Below, piece by piece: positions 18,488 through 21,885 of a DNA stretch of 21,885 nucleotides. Under the pieces are notes generated by a model that was not told the DNA's origin, did not search any database, and was given only the letters and a program-made list of their open reading frames with translations. Position numbers and translations under genes: made by a program. This DNA is from Saccoglossus kowalevskii (lineage: Eukaryota; Hemichordata; Enteropneusta; Harrimaniidae): the NCBI RefSeq assembly GCF_000003605.2, contig NW_003109085.1, forward strand, positions 149,492 to 171,376, written 5' to 3'. How positions within the stretch are numbered: position 1 is the stretch's first letter; every line of letters begins with the position of its first letter.

Positions 18488-20850
18488 TATTGTGCAATAC
18501 AATTTGTGTTTGTGTTCTGCATTGGTTGAGTGTTAGCACTGGGCATGCTTGCTTGGTTACATTCCTCGTGTGTAGTTGATTTGAATAGCATTTGTACGCG
18601 GCATTATGATACCAGGTACGGGGATTACGAGCTCGACCACTTCATTTGAAGCGTCCAGGCGTTAAGATAAACAGCATGTTTGGAAAATTGCAAAACTGCA
18701 ATAAGTGATGGATTTGCTTCATGTAAACATTTTAACGAAATGTGCAGTTAAACAAATCAGACTTATCAATGTACTAACTAATGAAAGAAATAAGCGAATA
18801 TATATAAACATTTTAATGAAAAATGCAATTTAAAACAAAATCAGCTGTTTCAGTGATAGAATAATGAACTAATGCAATTCGCGAATGTCGGTATCCATGT
18901 TCGTCTAGCGGTACCCGTACCATGGTAACGGAAAGTAATACATATTCATAGAGTGAGGTGACACCATTACGTTCAACGAGAGTACGTGACAGCAGACCGG
19001 CACGACTGAGTATAAGCCACGCCAGCAGACGGGAACGATCAATACCGATGACTTACTGGCTTGACTTTTCCTTTTAAAACACTGTAAACAACACTCGCCA
19101 ATAATCCATTAATATAATTCGACGTCGTCATGGTAACCGTAGAATTGTATGCATCATTGATGTCAGGAAATGAGATTTTCGATCTGATATCGTTATTTAT
19201 TCATTATTTTACTTATACGCTGAATAGTCCCATGCTCGTCGGCATCATCTGGGATCATGATTTTCTTTGTTTATCGTGTATGCCTATTATTTGTAAACGA
19301 GAATACATTGTTTAAAACAATCTTAGTCTCCAACATGATTATAAAAGTTACGTAGCCACAGTTTCACTATATACTGGAATGTTAATTATAAAATTAGATA
19401 TTTTGAAATCAATCCAGGGACATTTAACGCACTCTCTGCGTGTGTCCGGGATGTGCTTCTCGTTTAGTGGTACTTACAAGTACTTGGATCTGGCTGGGGG
19501 TTTATGTTCGCGGTAAATGCTATAATACAGCCGAGGACAGAATGGTGTTCTTTTCTTGTACATGCTGACTGTGATTTTTTTTCGCGCGTACGCACAATGA
19601 GTGCACTGCATTGTGAGTTGTATCTGCATCAACTCTCGTTGACGCCTTGCACAGTAATTGGAAATTATTAAATAAATTAATTAGAAAGCATAGCCGCTGA
19701 AATGAGGCATGAAGATAAATGACAAAATGCAAAGACGTTATTGATAACTGTCTCTAGATTCACACACTCCGTAAAACGTACACGCTATTTTCGTCTCAGT
19801 TGTAATATGCGTCCTTGTCATAGCGATAATGGGCAGGCGCGAATTTTTTTTAGTTCCTGACTCGTGTGTACTATTTAATATGAACCTACGCGTTTCTCAT
19901 TAGCATACATTCAGGACTGAAATAGTTGATAATTCAGTTGTTATAAACACCAATGAACACTAATAACTTTAAGTGATACCCCATACTTTCATTAAGATAT
20001 CACTGTCGGATGTACAACTGAATCCTGTACCGAACATGCTTTAAGCCGTAGAATATGGTAGCAGGAGTTATGATTGCGGAATTTTATTTAGAAACGTAAT
20101 ATTTCTAGGTATATCCATGTTTGCGTGTATTGACTGCCGGGTATATATCGTCTAAGTGTACAAGGACACCATTACTATTGTACAGTGCTCTTCTGTTCCA
20201 ATTGTAAATATAATATCTGCCAAACAAAGTATGTACCGATTGGGTTTCGGGAGGAGGTGCTCAGGGGTCAGTAGTAAACTGCATCCATGATTGATTGAAT
20301 GCCTGTTTTAAAAGCAATTAGTTAAAAAAACACAAATCTCAAAACACAATATATGAATCTAGAGATACGAAATGTTCGGCAATCATTTAGCTAATCAATA
20401 TACTACGTTTCACCTTTATCGTTGAATGAATGCATATCTAGGATGTATACATAGATATGCTTCTATCTCCCATTTCGAGGTCAATGGTGAGTGATTCAAT
20501 ATATTTGTAATCCCAAGTAACATGACATAGAAGAAACTATATTAGTTAGAATACGGTGAAGTAGCACTCACAGTGGGAATATTCTGTCTGATACAGACAG
20601 TTTAATTTGACACTATAACTCAATTTGTATTTACTGTTACGGATTGTGTATTAATCTTAAGTAAATTTGAATCATATGCGGATTCTGAACTCATTCAGGA
20701 TGTAGTGCGCTCTCAAGGGACGAAGCGCCCCTGTGACGTCAAAATGACGTAACTGGATGTAAGCATTGTCGATTCTGTTTTGTTGTCATTTGTCATCAAA
20801 AATATGACTCGCTGAAACAAATATTTATTATCGACGGAGCACTGCGTATC
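18488..20850. other. Non-coding DNA downstream of the membrane-protein gene
   Basis: No further gene was recognised. If the transcript is not spliced, its 3' UTR lies here. The first clear AATAAA I noticed on the plus strand is at 19671-19676, about 1.2 kb after the stop. The perfect palindrome TACCATGGTA occurs around 18918-18927. A full CRE (20734-20741) followed by TGACGTAA (20745-20752) lies near the right end. Small ORFs at 19130-19315 and 19520-19732 have no support. Confidence 0.45.
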
Positions 20851-21104
20851 ATTATTATTATTATTATTAATCCTTTATTTCAGGCCAAAAAAGTCCCATA
20901 TTAAATACATAACAAACACGAACACTAGTAAATACAACGTCTAAGATTAGTCCAAAATTTGGACAAGAAAAAACTGTCAGAGTTGACACAAGTACGAATT
21001 AAAGCATTATCGCTCGTAAGTAGGCGCTGACGGAAGTTATATAATGCCTTGCGCTGAAGAGATTCAAAGTTGAAAATATTTCTATTCACGCAATTACCAC
21101 GCAA
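20851..21104 (-). mobile_element. 5'-truncated LINE 3' end with TAA-repeat tail
   Basis: Read on the minus strand, an open frame from 21104 to the TAG at 20925-20927 encodes 59 residues, including FNFESLQRKALYNFRQRLL and NSDSFFLSKFWTNLRRCIY, with the look of a LINE ORF2 C terminus. A short 3' UTR follows, then GCCTGAAATAAAGGATTAAT and (TAA)n ending at 20851. AATAAA (20874-20879 on the plus strand) followed closely by a TAA/ATT microsatellite is the classic end of CR1/I/Jockey-type elements. An in-frame stop at 21105-21107 and loss of similarity beyond it suggest 5' truncation at about 21105. No matching target-site duplication was identified. This copy is less decayed than the two at 11352 and 12780. 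Confidence 0.75.
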
Positions 21105-21107
21105 TTA

Positions 21108-21885
21108 GTATCAAAAAAATAATATCGACGCTTTGAAAAGCATTCATAATATTCATAACATTCATAATTTACGTCACAAAAAAGTTATGACGCCAGAGGG
21201 CGCGATAGTAAGAATAATATTGTTAACCAAGTAATATATATGGGCCCTCACTATTGGCATTAGAAATAGCGTAACGAGTATGACCGAAAACGTCTCCGAA
21301 ATTAATTTTATTACGTTCGTTTTTCTTACACGTTTGTATACCCAAAATTATCAGAGTCACCGAGATTGATCGCAGCCCTCGTTCAAATGGTTTGTGTGTG
21401 TCTATGCAAATTTCCAAGGAATCCATTAGTAACAGGGTACGCCTACATATTGACTCATTGTATTTCTGCTATTAATGGACTAATATTAAAGTCCCCTAGT
21501 AAAACACCGACGGAAGCTAGCTAACAGTGCATGACGTAACACACTAACAAAAACGCCACGTGATGTTTTGTTTATACGCATTAATAAATAATTAATTTTC
21601 AAATTATAACGGCTTTTCCTTCGCGATAGATGTTACCTCCAGGGACGCGCGGTACTCTCTATAAATTATAGGTTTGGACGACGTTAGGTCCTTTCTTATT
21701 CAGGAAATACAGCTTGGGCTAAAAATCACGGGAGGTGGTGGTGGTGGTGTGTTTTTATATGTAGACAGTCTTGGCTTCACACCGCTCAAGCTATATCACA
21801 AGTGATATGTACTAAAAATACGTTTAAATTACACGTCCTTTAATGTGCAAAAATGTATTGTTTAGAACGCTCTGCAAAATTTGCA
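21108..21885. other. Non-coding DNA
   Basis: No gene was recognised. A partial CTCF-like string AGAGGGCGC is at about 21194-21202. A (GGT)5 run lies at 21734-21748. The minus-strand ORF at 21223-21426 has no supporting features. Confidence 0.5.

Overview
This window looks like nuclear DNA of an animal, most likely an invertebrate. The base composition is AT-rich and the spacing is intergenic or intronic. It contains several decayed non-LTR (LINE) retrotransposon fragments, a MITE with clean target-site duplications, tRNA-like SINE candidates, microsatellites and a 1-kb minisatellite. There are no operons, ribosome binding sites or dense ORFs. The LINE peptides (PGPDG, QHGF and WLP-T-G-P-G boxes and a nuclease-distal C-terminal tail) belong to the CR1/L2/Jockey-like superfamily common in marine invertebrates and fish. 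I cannot name the species.

Layout. 1-8780 is non-coding. It carries a strong CTCF-type motif at 277-290, two possible polyadenylation zones, a predicted three-way-junction inverted repeat (1303-1358), two SINE-like tracts (about 2280-2500 and 3490-3645), two abutting hairpins (2935-2979), a diverged 154-bp tandem duplication (5014-5322), a (CAA)10 run and a strong palindrome at 7946-7989. 8783-9797 is a 32/35-bp minisatellite with a 64-bp higher-order pattern, and an orphan unit lies at 10668-10700. 11352-12170 and 12780-13030 are two separate minus-strand LINE relics. 13406-13601 is a MITE flanked by CCATG direct repeats. 14222-14425 is a foldback copy related to the 3490-3645 repeat. 20851-21104 is the 5'-truncated 3' end of a third minus-strand LINE, with its last 59 codons, AATAAA and a TAA-repeat tail.

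The only convincing host gene is on the + strand at 17954-18487. It encodes a predicted 177-residue protein with two membrane segments and a Tyr/Asn-rich tail. It lies downstream of a locally GC-rich zone (about 16750-17600) that holds a kappaB-like site, a full CRE palindrome and TATA-like boxes. Its family is not recognised.

I found no convincing undescribed multi-gene system. The points most worth checking are the MITE, the minisatellite with its orphan unit, the three-way-junction sequence, the CTCF-like site, the excess of full CRE palindromes and the promoter zone of the two-membrane-segment gene.
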